Assembly (NCBI RefSeq): GCF_002217755.1
Contig: NZ_BCFL01000018.1
Coordinates: forward strand, 868,001 to 932,000
DNA: 64,000 bases
Reading direction: 5' to 3'
DNA from: Streptomyces hyaluromycini
GTDB taxonomy: Bacteria > Actinomycetota > Actinomycetes > Streptomycetales > Streptomycetaceae
Shown in pieces: positions 24,273 to 32,468 of the stretch; the stretch's first letter is position 1; each line of letters starts with the position of its first letter. A program made the translations under genes and the position numbers. The notes under the pieces were generated by a model, which ran no database searches, was not told the DNA's origin, and saw only the letters and a list, made by a program, of their open reading frames with translations.

Positions 24273-25022
24273 CCGTGGGGCCGCCCGCTTCTCGGTCAGT
24301 GTCGTGCTTCTATGAGCTGAGTCAAGGGCGCTCCACTGCGTTCCGCGTCGCCTGCGGCGATGCCCCTTCGGGTCACCCTTGACACGCCTCGTTCCAGCAC
24401 GGGGAAGAAGCGAGCGGGCAGCCCGGGGAAAGTGGCCGGCTCACGCCAGTCGGCCCCTCGCGTCGGCTGCGATCTCGCCGCGTGCTGTGGGACGCGACCG
24501 CGCCTCGCATGCACGCCGGGACGGCTAAGCGGCGAACGCCCGGCGGGACGAAAGCACCCGCCGCCTTCCCCCTCCGGGGGGCAGCGTTTGGAGGATCTGT
24601 GTCACGGGAGGGGCACGACGCCCCCGCTTCCGCCCGGAAATCCACCAGTGCCTCTGACACTAATCCGCCAATGACCGCTCACCGCCTCGGCCCCGCCCCG
24701 CCCCGCCGTCCGATGAGGGCTCGGGCGGGTGTCTGATGGGTTGCCCGTACCGGGCCGCAGCCGCCGAGCGCTCCCGGCGTGCAGGCGAGGCGCTGCCGCG
24801 ACCGTCGGCCGACGGTGAGGGCTCGGCGCACGGCTGTCGTGAACCCCGGTTGAGCCACCGCCTTTCCGGGCCGCTCGCTCGCTTCTTCCCCGTGCTGGAG
24901 CGAGCCGTGTCCAGGGTCGGCCGGAGGCCGATCGCCGCAGGCGACGCGGAACGCAGTGGAGCGCCCTTGACTCGGCTCGTGGAAGCACGACACTGACCGA
25001 GAAGCGGGCGGCCCCGACGGCC
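24273..25022. repeat. 740-bp inverted repeat element without transposase
   Basis: The left arm (from 24275) and right arm (to 25017) are inverted copies around a dyad at about 24646. Perfect blocks are 24280-24310 with 24982-25012 (31 bp), 24319-24361 with 24931-24973 (43 bp) and 24394-24416 with 24876-24898 (23 bp). All pair at the same coordinate sum, so about 137 bp aligns without any indel. Similarity continues inwards, weaker, to around 24530 and 24775. The arms encode homologous small frames in opposite directions ('IAAGDAERSGAPLT'), probably not real genes. No transposase is present. Confidence 0.9.
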
Positions 25023-25051
25023 ACGGCTCCAAGACACGCCCGCTCAAATGG

Positions 25052-25444
25052 CTAGTCGTGCGCCGCGGGGTCGAACCCCTCGGGTGCCCGGTCGAGGAAG
25101 ACCGTGACGGAGCTGATCCGGCCGTCCCCGTCGAGATGCAGCACATCGGTTCCGGTGGCGAAGGAGGTGTCCGCGCCCTCGCCGGTGAGGATCTCCCACC
25201 GGAGCCGGGCGCGGTCGTGGTGGACCTGGGGCTGGTCGCGCAGGCGGAGCGTGACCGGGCCCATGTGGGCGGCGAACTGGTTGCGGAAGTCGATCAACGC
25301 CTTTGTCCCGTTGAGGATTCCGATCTGGGCGCGGTACTCGACGCCGTCGGCGAAGGCGGCTGCCGCGTGTGCGCGCTGCTCCTGCTCGGTCCCGGTGTTC
25401 CAGAACCGTACGTACTCGTCCAGCCGTTCTGCGGTCTCGGTCAT
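25052..25444 (-). CDS. NTF2/SnoaL-like protein
   Basis: 130 aa, the standard size of the nuclear transport factor 2-like fold: N-terminal helices 'LDEYVRFWNTGTEQEQRAHAAAAFADGVEYRAQIGILNG' then beta strands 'MGPVTLRLRDQPQVHHDRARLRWEI' and 'GTDVLHLDGDGRISSVTVFLDRAP'. These domains serve as small isomerases, hydrolases or binding proteins; no catalytic set is confirmed. It is divergent from the MmyB-type regulator gene, with a perfect palindrome between them, so it is the probable target of that regulator. ATG 25442-25444 is followed upstream by AGAGGACG. Confidence 0.83.
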   Translation of the reverse strand: MTETAERLDEYVRFWNTGTEQEQRAHAAAAFADGVEYRAQIGILNGTKALIDFRNQFAAHMGPVTLRLRDQPQVHHDRARLRWEILTGEGADTSFATGTDVLHLDGDGRISSVTVFLDRAPEGFDPAAHD

Positions 25445-25514
25445 GATGGTCGTCCTCTCGCGGTGAAGTGGGCTGTCTGCTCACGACTTTGGAGCCGCGC
25501 GGCGCGTGCTGTCG

Positions 25515-25531
25515 ATGACCTGCGAGGTCAT
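25515..25531. promoter_or_regulatory. Palindromic operator of the MmyB-type regulator
   Basis: ATGACCT-GCG-AGGTCAT is a perfect 7-bp inverted repeat in the divergent spacer between the NTF2-like gene and the XRE/MmyB regulator gene, 36 bp before the regulator ATG. It probably binds that regulator as a dimer. Confidence 0.6.
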
Positions 25532-25566
25532 TGCCGTGGCCCGCGCCGCCGGGCAGCCTGGGGTTC

Positions 25567-26368
25567 ATGACGACGACCACCACCGAGCCGGTCGGGGTGC
25601 TGGTGCGGCGCTGGCGCGAGCGGCGCCGGCGTTCGCAGCTGGACGTGTCGCTCGCCGCCGAGTTGTCGACCCGGCACCTGAGCTGCATCGAGACCGGGCG
25701 GGCGAACCCCAGCCGGGACATGGTCCGGCGGCTGTGCGAGGAACTCGACGTGCCGCTGCGGGAGCGCAACGCGCTCTATCTGGCGGCCGGCTTCGCCCCG
25801 GTGCACCGCGAACGCGCCTACGCCGATCTGGGGGCGGCGCGCGCGGCGGTGGAGGCCGTCCTCACCGGGCACGAGCCGAATCCGGCGCTCGCCGTCAACG
25901 TGCGGTGGGAGCTGCTGGCCGCGAACCGTGCCATGGGGCTGTTCCTCGGTGACGTCGCGGCGGACGTGACCGGGCCGCCGCTCAACGTGCTGCGGGCGAC
26001 CCTGCACCCCGACGGCCTCGCCGGACGCATCCGCAACCTCGCGCAGTGGCGTGCGCACGTGCTGCGCCGGGTCCGCCGCCAGCTGGACCGGACATCGGCC
26101 GCGGGCCTCGCCGAACTGCTCGCGGAACTGGAGAGCTACCCGGCCCCCGAGCCGGACGAGCCCCGGGACGCCGGATCACCCCACGACGACCTGGTGGTCC
26201 CCCTGCGCCTGTTTTTCTAATGATACGGCGACCACCGAGATCTACACCACCACGGTGTTCGGTTCCCCGCGGGACGTGACCCTGGACGAGATCGCCATCG
26301 AAACCTTCTTCCCGGCGGACGCACGCACGGCTGCGACACTGCGGGCGATACTCTCCGGCGGCCGATGA
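25567..26368 (+). pseudogene. XRE/MmyB-type regulator interrupted by an Illumina adapter sequence
   Basis: The N-terminal HTH (residues 15-70, 'RRSQLDVSLAAELSTRHLSCIETGR') and most of the MmyB-like ligand domain run to 26217, then a stop appears at 26218-26220. The end of the family ('TTTVFGSPRDVTLDEIAIETFFPADARTAATLR') continues in another frame to TGA at 26366-26368. Between them, 26219-26247 is identical to the 29-nt Illumina P5 flow-cell oligo (AATGATACGG...GATCTACAC), preceded by a short T-run. In its frame it encodes NDTATTEIYT, a well-known contaminant peptide. The break is therefore an assembly artefact replacing about 30-36 nt; the real gene is almost certainly intact, near 265 aa. 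Confidence 0.93.
26219..26247 (+). other. Illumina P5 adapter sequence embedded in the assembly
   Basis: All 29 nt match the P5 grafting oligo as I know it. The stretch is AT-rich compared with its surroundings and breaks a well-conserved gene. It should be treated as non-genomic. Confidence 0.95.
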
Positions 26369-26473
26369 CCTGCGGCCGGCTGCACGCGCCCGCAGCGCCG
26401 CTGGTGCGGGCACTCCGGGCCGAATCTAGACTGACGAAGGCATGGAAAGTCCCGGATTAGGGAGATGTGCACC

Positions 26474-26548
26474 ATGGCCAAGCGAGGGAACAAGCGACGT
26501 GGCCGCAAGAAGAAGAAGGCGAATCACGGCAAGCGCCCCAACGCCTGA
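26474..26548 (+). CDS. 50S ribosomal protein bL37
   Basis: A 24-codon gene encoding a very basic peptide, 'MAKRGNKRRGRKKKKANHGK' followed by RPNA. Length and the ANHGKRPNA ending match bL37, a small actinobacteria-specific protein seen bound to the mycobacterial large subunit. GGAG lies 9 nt upstream of the ATG at 26474. It is monocistronic between the regulator gene and a convergent peptidase gene. Such short genes are often missed in annotation. Confidence 0.9.
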   Translation: MAKRGNKRRGRKKKKANHGKRPNA

Positions 26549-26644
26549 GCCAACCTGAGCAGAGGGCCCCTCAGGCTCGAACGGTGACCGTGCCGGTGGG
26601 GGCCGACGACAGTGCCGGCCCCCACCGGTGCGCCCCGCCGGCGG

Positions 26645-27871
26645 TCAGAACGCCGCGAGGCCGTTCGGCGAGCCGTTGCCCGTGGGGCCGTCGTAGCCGG
26701 TGACCCCGTTGCACTGGTAGTCGCCGCCGCAGTCCACGCGCTCCGCGTTGCCGCCGCCCACGACGTCGTTGAGCCCGGCCGTGCCGCCGTAGAAGTACGA
26801 CGCGTCCGCGTACCGCTCCGGGTTGCCCGCCAGGGCGATGACCCCGGCGATGTACGGCGCGGAGGCGCTGGTGCCGCCGATGACGACCCACCCGGCATAG
26901 CCGCCGTAGCTGTCGTACACCGCCGGACCGGTCAGCGGGTCGGCGACCGCCGAGACGTCGGCGACCATCCGGCCGGGGCAGTTCTCGTCTGTCTGCCAGG
27001 CCGGTTTGCCGACCCACGCCGAACAGCCGCTGCCGGCGCCGCCGTAGGCGTTGCCCCACGCCCGCTCGGTCCAGCCGCGGGCGTTGTCCGCCCGGCTGAG
27101 CGAGGTGCCGCCGACCGCGGTGACACTGGTGAGATCGGCCGGCCAGTTCGGCACGCCGTACCCGTAGTCGCCGGAGGACACGGTGATCGCCACGCCCGGG
27201 TGGGCGTAGGAGGCCGAGTAGCTCTGCAGTCCGTTCGCCTCGGCCGTGCCGTAGCTGTTGGACACCTCGGTGGCGCCCAGCGCGACGGCGGTGTCCACGG
27301 CCTTGGACAGGTTGGCGACGCTCGCGTCGTTGCCCTCGACGAGCAGGATGCGGCAGTCCGGGCAGGCCGCGGACACCATGTCCAGGTCGAGGGAGATCTC
27401 GGCGCCCCAGCCGCGGTCGGCCGGCAGCGGTGCGCTCTGCCCCTGCTGGTTGACCTTGCCGAAGCAGCCGTTGGCCGTCGTGCAGGGCGGCAGGCCGTAC
27501 GTCTGCCGGTACACCGCCAGATCGGCCTCGGCCTTCGGGTCGTCGCCGGCGTCGACGACCGCCACCGTCTGGTCCGCGCCGCCCGAACTCGGCAGGTTGT
27601 AGGCCGCGTCCAGGTCGGCCGGGCCGTACCCGCTGGGCAGGGAGGTGAGGGCGGCCGTGGTGCCCGCGGCGTTCGGGCCCCGGACCCCCCTGCCGCCGTC
27701 GATGTCGGTGCGGACCAGGGAGAGGCAGCGTGCGAAGCCGGGGCTCGCGGCGCCGCACGCCGGGGTCACGTTCGCCGAGGTGGCGTGCGCCGTGGACGCG
27801 GTCGTGGCCGCCACCGCGGCGGTCAGCGCCACCAGCAGGGCGCGGATACGGGCCGGGGTCGCCGGGGTCAT
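26645..27871 (-). CDS. Secreted S53 (sedolisin-type) serine-carboxyl peptidase
   Basis: 408 aa with a signal peptide ('IRALLVALTAAVAATTASTAHA'). The sedolisin catalytic set is present: Glu and Asp four residues apart in 'GWGAEISLDLDM' (about 156-160), the oxyanion Asp in 'VSSGDYGYG', and the serine in 'VIGGTSASAPYIAG'. It lacks the long N-terminal prodomain usual in S53 enzymes. The start codon overlaps the stop of the upstream secreted protein by 4 bp (ATGA), so the two are made together; the upstream product might act as chaperone or inhibitor. It cleaves proteins at acidic pH in characterised relatives. Confidence 0.87.
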   Translation of the reverse strand: MTPATPARIRALLVALTAAVAATTASTAHATSANVTPACGAASPGFARCLSLVRTDIDGGRGVRGPNAAGTTAALTSLPSGYGPADLDAAYNLPSSGGADQTVAVVDAGDDPKAEADLAVYRQTYGLPPCTTANGCFGKVNQQGQSAPLPADRGWGAEISLDLDMVSAACPDCRILLVEGNDASVANLSKAVDTAVALGATEVSNSYGTAEANGLQSYSASYAHPGVAITVSSGDYGYGVPNWPADLTSVTAVGGTSLSRADNARGWTERAWGNAYGGAGSGCSAWVGKPAWQTDENCPGRMVADVSAVADPLTGPAVYDSYGGYAGWVVIGGTSASAPYIAGVIALAGNPERYADASYFYGGTAGLNDVVGGGNAERVDCGGDYQCNGVTGYDGPTGNGSPNGLAAF

Positions 27872-30243
27872 CGGGCACCTCCACTGGCAGCGGCGGACGA
27901 CGTGGTGGCGGGCTTGGCGATGGTGTACGCGTTGGTGATGGTCTGGGTGATCGAGCCGCCTGCCGCGTCGGTGGCGGTCACCTTGAGCGCGGGTGAAGTG
28001 CCGTGCGCGGAAGCCGGGTTGAGCCACGCGACCTGGTACGTCCCGTGCGCGCCCACGACGAGTGCGGGCTTCCAGGTGGTGCCTCCGTCGTAGGAGACGG
28101 ACACCTTCGCCGAGGTGATCCGGGAGTGCGAGCCGGCGCCGTCGTAGGAGACGTGGCCGACGTCGAGCCGCATGGTCTGGATCGGCCGGTCGCTCGTGTT
28201 GTTGTTGTCGGAGGCCAGCCGGTAGCCGAGGGTGAGGGCGGGGAGGATCTGGCAGGGGGTGTCCGCCGACTTGCCGAAGCAGGTGTCCGTGTCGGGCAGC
28301 GCGCTGCCGCCGCCGGTCTGCGGGGTGTACCGGAACGTCAGGTCGGTGTGCGTCCTGGTCGACTGGCTGAACGCCGGATCGGCGCTCAGATCGGTGTCGT
28401 ACACCGTGCGGTAGGTCGTCGGCGTCGTCGGTGTCCCCTTGAGCTCGACACCGTCCTGGTACGTCGAGTCGAAGACCTGCTGCCCGTCCGCGTACAGGGT
28501 GAAGTGCTGCGGCACCGCCACGAACGCGTAGAAGCCGACGTGCGTCGGGACGCTGTCGACCGCCGGGTCCAGGATCATCGTGAGGTTCGGCCCCGCCGCG
28601 CAGGCGGCGCAGAACTGGTATCCGACGTGCCGGGCGAGCGCGGGCCTCAGCGGGCCGTGGTTCCAGTCGACCGAGTACGAGCGGCCGCCGGCGAAGGTGA
28701 CGGGATCGGCGTACTGCCACACGGCCCCCGGGGAGCTGGCCATCTGGGCCCAGGTGCCGCCGTCGCCCGTGCCGAGGTACTCGGTCAGGTCGGCGGGCCA
28801 CTGCTGCCCGTTCCACGGGCTGACCTGCGTGTACCCGCCGGCGGAGTTGTAGGAGTCGACGAAGCCGTTCAGCAGGGAGCCGTGGTAACTGTTGTTCGCC
28901 GCCGGGTCGATGGCGAAGTGCTGGTGCACCGTGGCGAGCGTGCGGGCCGTCTCCACATGCGTCTGGTCCGCGGGCACCCCGTCCGACCCGTACGCCAGGT
29001 CGTAGCGGTATGCGTCGCTCGCCGTGGCCGCCGTGGCGCCCCACTGGATGACGTCGTGGATCTCGCCGACCTCGGCGGCGGGCTGTGCGTTGGTGTACAG
29101 CGGGGTGCTGCCCCACATCGTCAGCAGCATGCCGGCCAGGGCGCCGGTCGCGTCCCGCCGGAAGTAGCTCGCCATGAGGATGTCCTGGACCGCCGGACGC
29201 GGTGTCCGGACCGAGAACAGCGAGCTCGCGGTGGTCTCGTCGAGCGACACCGTGGTGGTCCCGGTGGCGGAGACGGTGAAGTCGCTGAGGGTGAACTGGC
29301 GCACGGCGGACAGCCGGCCCTGCGCGTCGTAGTCGTAGAAGAGGCCGTAGAGCCCGTAGTTCCCGGCCGGCACCGCGACCCGTGCGACACCGTCCACCAC
29401 GGCGACGGAGGTGTTCTCGCGCGTGAGCGAATCCGTGTTGTACAGCTGCAGGTAGGCGGTGGCCGGCAGCCCGGTCAGCCCCGTCGCGTTGATCTGCAGG
29501 ATCTTCAGGGGGTACTTGGGGCTGACGGTGCCGTCGGGGGTGTCTTCGCTCGGCGCACCGGCCAGGCTCATCGAGGTCAGCCCGTCGGACAGCGGTGTGC
29601 TGCCCGGCCGGCGGCCCGCGGCCACGTCGGCGCCGATCGCCCTGCGCAGCGCCGCGGTGAACGCGGTGTCCGACGAGGCGGTCAGATATCCCCGCGCGGT
29701 GGCACCGGACACGGAGGTCAGGGTGACCCCCGCGGGGGCGGCCGGAGTCGTGCCCGGGGCGAAGGACAGGTCGACGGATATTCGGCCGCCGTCACCAGCG
29801 CTGGCAACGTTGTCAGAGGTCGCGCCGGCGGTGCCGGAACCTTCCTGGTCCTGGGCGAGCCGGGTGATGTCGAAGAGCGAGCGGTCGAGTCCGTTGCCCA
29901 GGTAGGGCATCGCCACCGCGGGGATGGCGTAGTGGTCGCCGGACGCGTCGTCGTACGACTCGACGGCGCCGTCCTCGCCCGCGGCGGGGAGCGCGACGTA
30001 CGTGGGCTTCCGGCCGGGCCGGGTGGTCACGACGATCCGGTCGCCGGTCACCAGCGTGACGGTCGTCGTGTCGGTGCCGACACCGGTCGCCGTTGACGAG
30101 GCGGCGGCGGTGCCCGTGCCGGCACCGGCGTCCGCGGCGGCGGGAAGCGTGGTCAGGAGAGCGCAGGCCAGGCCGACGGAGACGGCCGCGAGACGGCGCC
30201 GGCCGACGTGTCTCTTCGGGGGTCTGAGCAGGGAAAACGGCAT
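27868..30243 (-). CDS. Large secreted protein resembling the non-catalytic parts of Streptomyces subtilases
   Basis: 791 aa. A signal peptide ('RRRLAAVSVGLACALLTTLPAAADA') is followed by 'TVTLVTGDRIVV', the N-terminal element found before the catalytic domain of Streptomyces S8 peptidases. Then come the beta-rich regions usually seen after it ('PLKILQINATGLTGLPATAYLQLYN', 'YGLYGLFYDYD', 'LTLGYRLASDNNNTSDRPIQTMRLDVGHVSYDG'). I see no Asp-His-Ser catalytic motifs: 'HGTxxAG' and 'GTSMAxP' are absent. It is coupled to the S53 peptidase through a 4-bp overlap. GGAGG lies upstream of ATG 30241-30243. It might be an adhesin, a substrate-binding module, or a foldase for the peptidase. Confidence 0.72.
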   Translation of the reverse strand: MPFSLLRPPKRHVGRRRLAAVSVGLACALLTTLPAAADAGAGTGTAAASSTATGVGTDTTTVTLVTGDRIVVTTRPGRKPTYVALPAAGEDGAVESYDDASGDHYAIPAVAMPYLGNGLDRSLFDITRLAQDQEGSGTAGATSDNVASAGDGGRISVDLSFAPGTTPAAPAGVTLTSVSGATARGYLTASSDTAFTAALRRAIGADVAAGRRPGSTPLSDGLTSMSLAGAPSEDTPDGTVSPKYPLKILQINATGLTGLPATAYLQLYNTDSLTRENTSVAVVDGVARVAVPAGNYGLYGLFYDYDAQGRLSAVRQFTLSDFTVSATGTTTVSLDETTASSLFSVRTPRPAVQDILMASYFRRDATGALAGMLLTMWGSTPLYTNAQPAAEVGEIHDVIQWGATAATASDAYRYDLAYGSDGVPADQTHVETARTLATVHQHFAIDPAANNSYHGSLLNGFVDSYNSAGGYTQVSPWNGQQWPADLTEYLGTGDGGTWAQMASSPGAVWQYADPVTFAGGRSYSVDWNHGPLRPALARHVGYQFCAACAAGPNLTMILDPAVDSVPTHVGFYAFVAVPQHFTLYADGQQVFDSTYQDGVELKGTPTTPTTYRTVYDTDLSADPAFSQSTRTHTDLTFRYTPQTGGGSALPDTDTCFGKSADTPCQILPALTLGYRLASDNNNTSDRPIQTMRLDVGHVSYDGAGSHSRITSAKVSVSYDGGTTWKPALVVGAHGTYQVAWLNPASAHGTSPALKVTATDAAGGSITQTITNAYTIAKPATTSSAAASGGAR

Positions 30244-30273
30244 CGGGAGTCCAGCCTCCTCGGGTTCGGGCAC

Positions 30274-30647
30274 GAGAACTCACCACAGAGAGGCCGCACT
30301 TCGCGCGCGACAGCGACTTTGCACCCGAAGCCGTGACCTCAACTGGGGCAAGCACGCCGCCTTTGGCGCGTGGTTCGCGATCAGTATCGGGACGGGAGAG
30401 GCATCGCACAAGAACGCCGCGTCGGCCGGAATCCGGCTCCTGACGCATCGCCAGGCGGCTGTCCGCGGGCGGCTGTCAGCCGAGCACGGCGATCTCGCGC
30501 CGCGCGCCGCACCACCACCGTGTCCGGTGCGCAGCGGCACGTGACGCCGGACGGGATCACCGTCGGGACGCTCTTCCCGGCGGGTGCCGCTGCGGCCGCG
30601 CCGCCGCGCGCGATGGCCTGATAGACGGCAGGCGATAGAATCGTGCC
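30274..30647. other. 374-bp divergent intergenic region
   Basis: No gene is convincing here, though an open frame ends in 'VTPDGITVGTLFPAGAAAAA'. The 5' side should carry the promoter of the secreted protein operon; near 30636-30641 TAGAAT lies 6 bp before the ATG of the GlxA/AraC gene, suggesting a leaderless transcript. Confidence 0.45.
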
Positions 30648-30648
30648 A
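30636..30648 (+). promoter_or_regulatory. Candidate -10 for a leaderless regulator transcript
   Basis: TAGAAT (30636-30641) ends six bases before the ATG at 30648, and there is no ribosome binding site. This spacing puts the transcription start at or near the A of the start codon, common in Streptomyces regulators. No clear -35 is visible. Confidence 0.45.
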
Positions 30649-31634
30649 TGTCCGTCAGTGTCGAATTCCGGCCCGCCCGCCCCCACCGGGTCGTCGTGCT
30701 CGCCCTCGACGGGGTCTACCCGTTCGAGCTGGGGATGCCGAACCGGATCTTCCCCTATGTCCCGGGGGCCTACGACGTGGTGACCTGCGCGGCGACGGAG
30801 GACCGCACGGTGGCTACCAACGCCGACTTCACGATCACCGTCGGGCACGGGCCCGAGGCGCTGGAGAGCGCGGACACCGTGGTCGTGCCGCCGTACGACA
30901 TGGCGCGGATCGCCGACGAGCTGCCCGAGCCCGTCGCCGCCGCGCTGGCGCGGATCCGGCCCGGCACCCGGATCGTCTCCATCTGCACGGGGGCGTTCAC
31001 GCTCGCGGCGGCCGGGATGCTCGACGGGCGGCCGGCGACGACGCACTGGGCGCTGGCGCCGCGGTTCCGCCGGATGTTCCCCCAGGTGGCCCTGGATCCG
31101 GACGTGTTGTTCATCGACGACGGAGACGTGCTGACCTCGGCGGGCGCCGCCTCCGGTGTCGACGTCTGTCTGCACGTGGTGCGCTCCGACCATGGCAGCG
31201 CGGTCGCCAACAGTGTGGCCCGGCAGTGCGTCGTACCGCCGTGGCGGGACGGCGGCCAGGCGCAGTACATCGACCTGCCGGTGCCGGACGAGGGCGCCAC
31301 CGGCACGGCGGCCACCCGGGCGTGGGCCCTGGAGAACCTGGAACGGCCGCTCGCCCTGCAGGAGCTGGCGGAGCATGCCCGGATGAGCCGGCGCACCTTC
31401 GCCCGCCGCTTCCAGGAGGAGACGGGGACGAGCCCGGGGCGCTGGCTGATCCAGCAGCGGGTGCACCGCGCCCGCCACCTCCTGGAGAGCAGCGAGCTCT
31501 CGGTCGACCGCATCGCGGCCGAGGTCGGCTTCGCCACCGGCACGTCACTGCGGCAGCACCTGCACGCGGCGATCGGCGTCTCCCCGCAGGCGTACCGGAA
31601 CACGTTCCGCGCCACGGCGGCGAGCAAGGTCTGA
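30648..31634 (+). CDS. GlxA/AraC-family transcriptional regulator (DJ-1/PfpI plus AraC domains)
   Basis: 328 aa. Residues 15-190 form a DJ-1/PfpI domain ('VVVLALDGVYPFELGMPNRIF', nucleophile-elbow Cys in 'IVSICTGAFTLAAAG'). Residues 225-320 are two AraC helix-turn-helices: 'LALQELAEHARMSRRTFARRFQEETGTSPGRWLIQQRV' and 'VDRIAAEVGFATGTSLRQHLHAAIGVSPQAYR'. Such regulators often respond to metabolites via the amidotransferase-like domain. The 3' end overlaps the convergent sigma factor frame by 90 bp. Targets are not visible. Confidence 0.92.
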   Translation: MSVSVEFRPARPHRVVVLALDGVYPFELGMPNRIFPYVPGAYDVVTCAATEDRTVATNADFTITVGHGPEALESADTVVVPPYDMARIADELPEPVAAALARIRPGTRIVSICTGAFTLAAAGMLDGRPATTHWALAPRFRRMFPQVALDPDVLFIDDGDVLTSAGAASGVDVCLHVVRSDHGSAVANSVARQCVVPPWRDGGQAQYIDLPVPDEGATGTAATRAWALENLERPLALQELAEHARMSRRTFARRFQEETGTSPGRWLIQQRVHRARHLLESSELSVDRIAAEVGFATGTSLRQHLHAAIGVSPQAYRNTFRATAASKV

Positions 31635-32258
31635 ACGGCAGGCCCGGACCCGCCGCCCGGCATCGGCGTGCGGGGCGTCCGCCGTCGCCGCCAGGGCGAG
31701 GGCGAGTTTGGCGCGGCCCTGGCTGAGGCGGCTGCGCACCGTGCCCACCGGGACCCCGCAGGCGACCGCGACCTGCTCGTAGGAGGCGACGGTGGGGGTG
31801 AGGTAGCGCAGGACCAGCGGTGTGCGCAGGGCAGGGGAGAGCCGGTCCAGGGCCTCCCAGAGCCAGTCGCGTGCCGCGTGCCGCTCCAGCCACTGCTCCG
31901 GACCGGCCTCCGGGGAGGGGAGGTCCACCTCGTCCACCGGCCGCACCGGAACGCGCTCGCGCAGCACGGCCCGGCTCGCGTTGCGCACGACCGTGCGCAG
32001 CCAGGCGCCGACCGCCGCCGGGTCACGGACGTCCCCGATGCGTTGCAGCGCCGTCAGCGCGGCGTCCTGGAGTACGTCCTCGACGTCGGGACCCGAGCCC
32101 AGCAGGCTCAGCGCGACCGCCCGCATCCCCGCCCGGTGCCGTTCCAGCAGGTCCGCGAGGGCGTCGGCCTCGCCGGACTGGGCCGCGCGCGTCAGCGCCG
32201 CGTCGTCGGCCCGCGCGGTACCGGCCGCCGCCGCTTCCCGGGAGGAGTTCGCCGCCAC
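31545..32258 (-). CDS. ECF sigma factor, C-terminally truncated
   Basis: Sigma-70 region 2 is clear ('LADLLERHRAGMRAVALSLLGSGPDVEDVLQDAALTAL' and 'GDVRDPAAVGAWLRTVVRNASRAVLRER'), as is region 4 ('ALRTPLVLRYLTPTVASYEQVAVACGVPVGTVRSRLSQGRAKL'). Beyond about residue 185 the protein leaves the family: the next 50 residues are antisense to the AraC gene end. Related sigma factors continue with a SnoaL-like C-terminal domain, absent here. Start GTG 32256-32258, with AAGAAGG upstream. The gene may be a truncated remnant or a working short ECF factor; the rearrangement junction would lie near 31640-31690. Confidence 0.72.
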   Translation of the reverse strand: MAANSSREAAAAGTARADDAALTRAAQSGEADALADLLERHRAGMRAVALSLLGSGPDVEDVLQDAALTALQRIGDVRDPAAVGAWLRTVVRNASRAVLRERVPVRPVDEVDLPSPEAGPEQWLERHAARDWLWEALDRLSPALRTPLVLRYLTPTVASYEQVAVACGVPVGTVRSRLSQGRAKLALALAATADAPHADAGRRVRACRSDLARRRGAERVPVRLRGDADRRVQVLPQ

Positions 32259-32468
32259 AGCTGCACCTTCTTCATGCGTTCGGTCGTCTTCGGCCGCGAT
32301 CCAGCCTGGTGCAGGGCGGCGCGGCGGTCTTTCGCCCCGGCGCGCGGTCCTTTCGCCGGGACGCATCGCGCCGGGTTCGGCTGTGATGTCTCCGATCCTC
32401 ACCGGAGCATGGAAATGAGCCAGAGAGCAGGCATCAGATCGCGAATGCAGGCCATATGATCCGGAGAC

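Noticed and set aside
24273..25022. Insertion sequence
   Set aside because: Inverted arms are present, but there is no transposase frame and no visible target duplication; kept only as an unexplained inverted repeat.
25567..26368. True biological frameshift in the MmyB-type regulator
   Set aside because: The break coincides exactly with a complete sequencing adapter.
28003..30096. 697-codon plus-strand open frame
   Set aside because: Antisense to the secreted subtilase-like gene; composition is Arg/Gly/Val rich without domains.
30369..30621. 84-codon plus-strand frame in the divergent gap
   Set aside because: No ribosome site or family; Arg/Ala-rich start typical of chance frames in GC-rich DNA.
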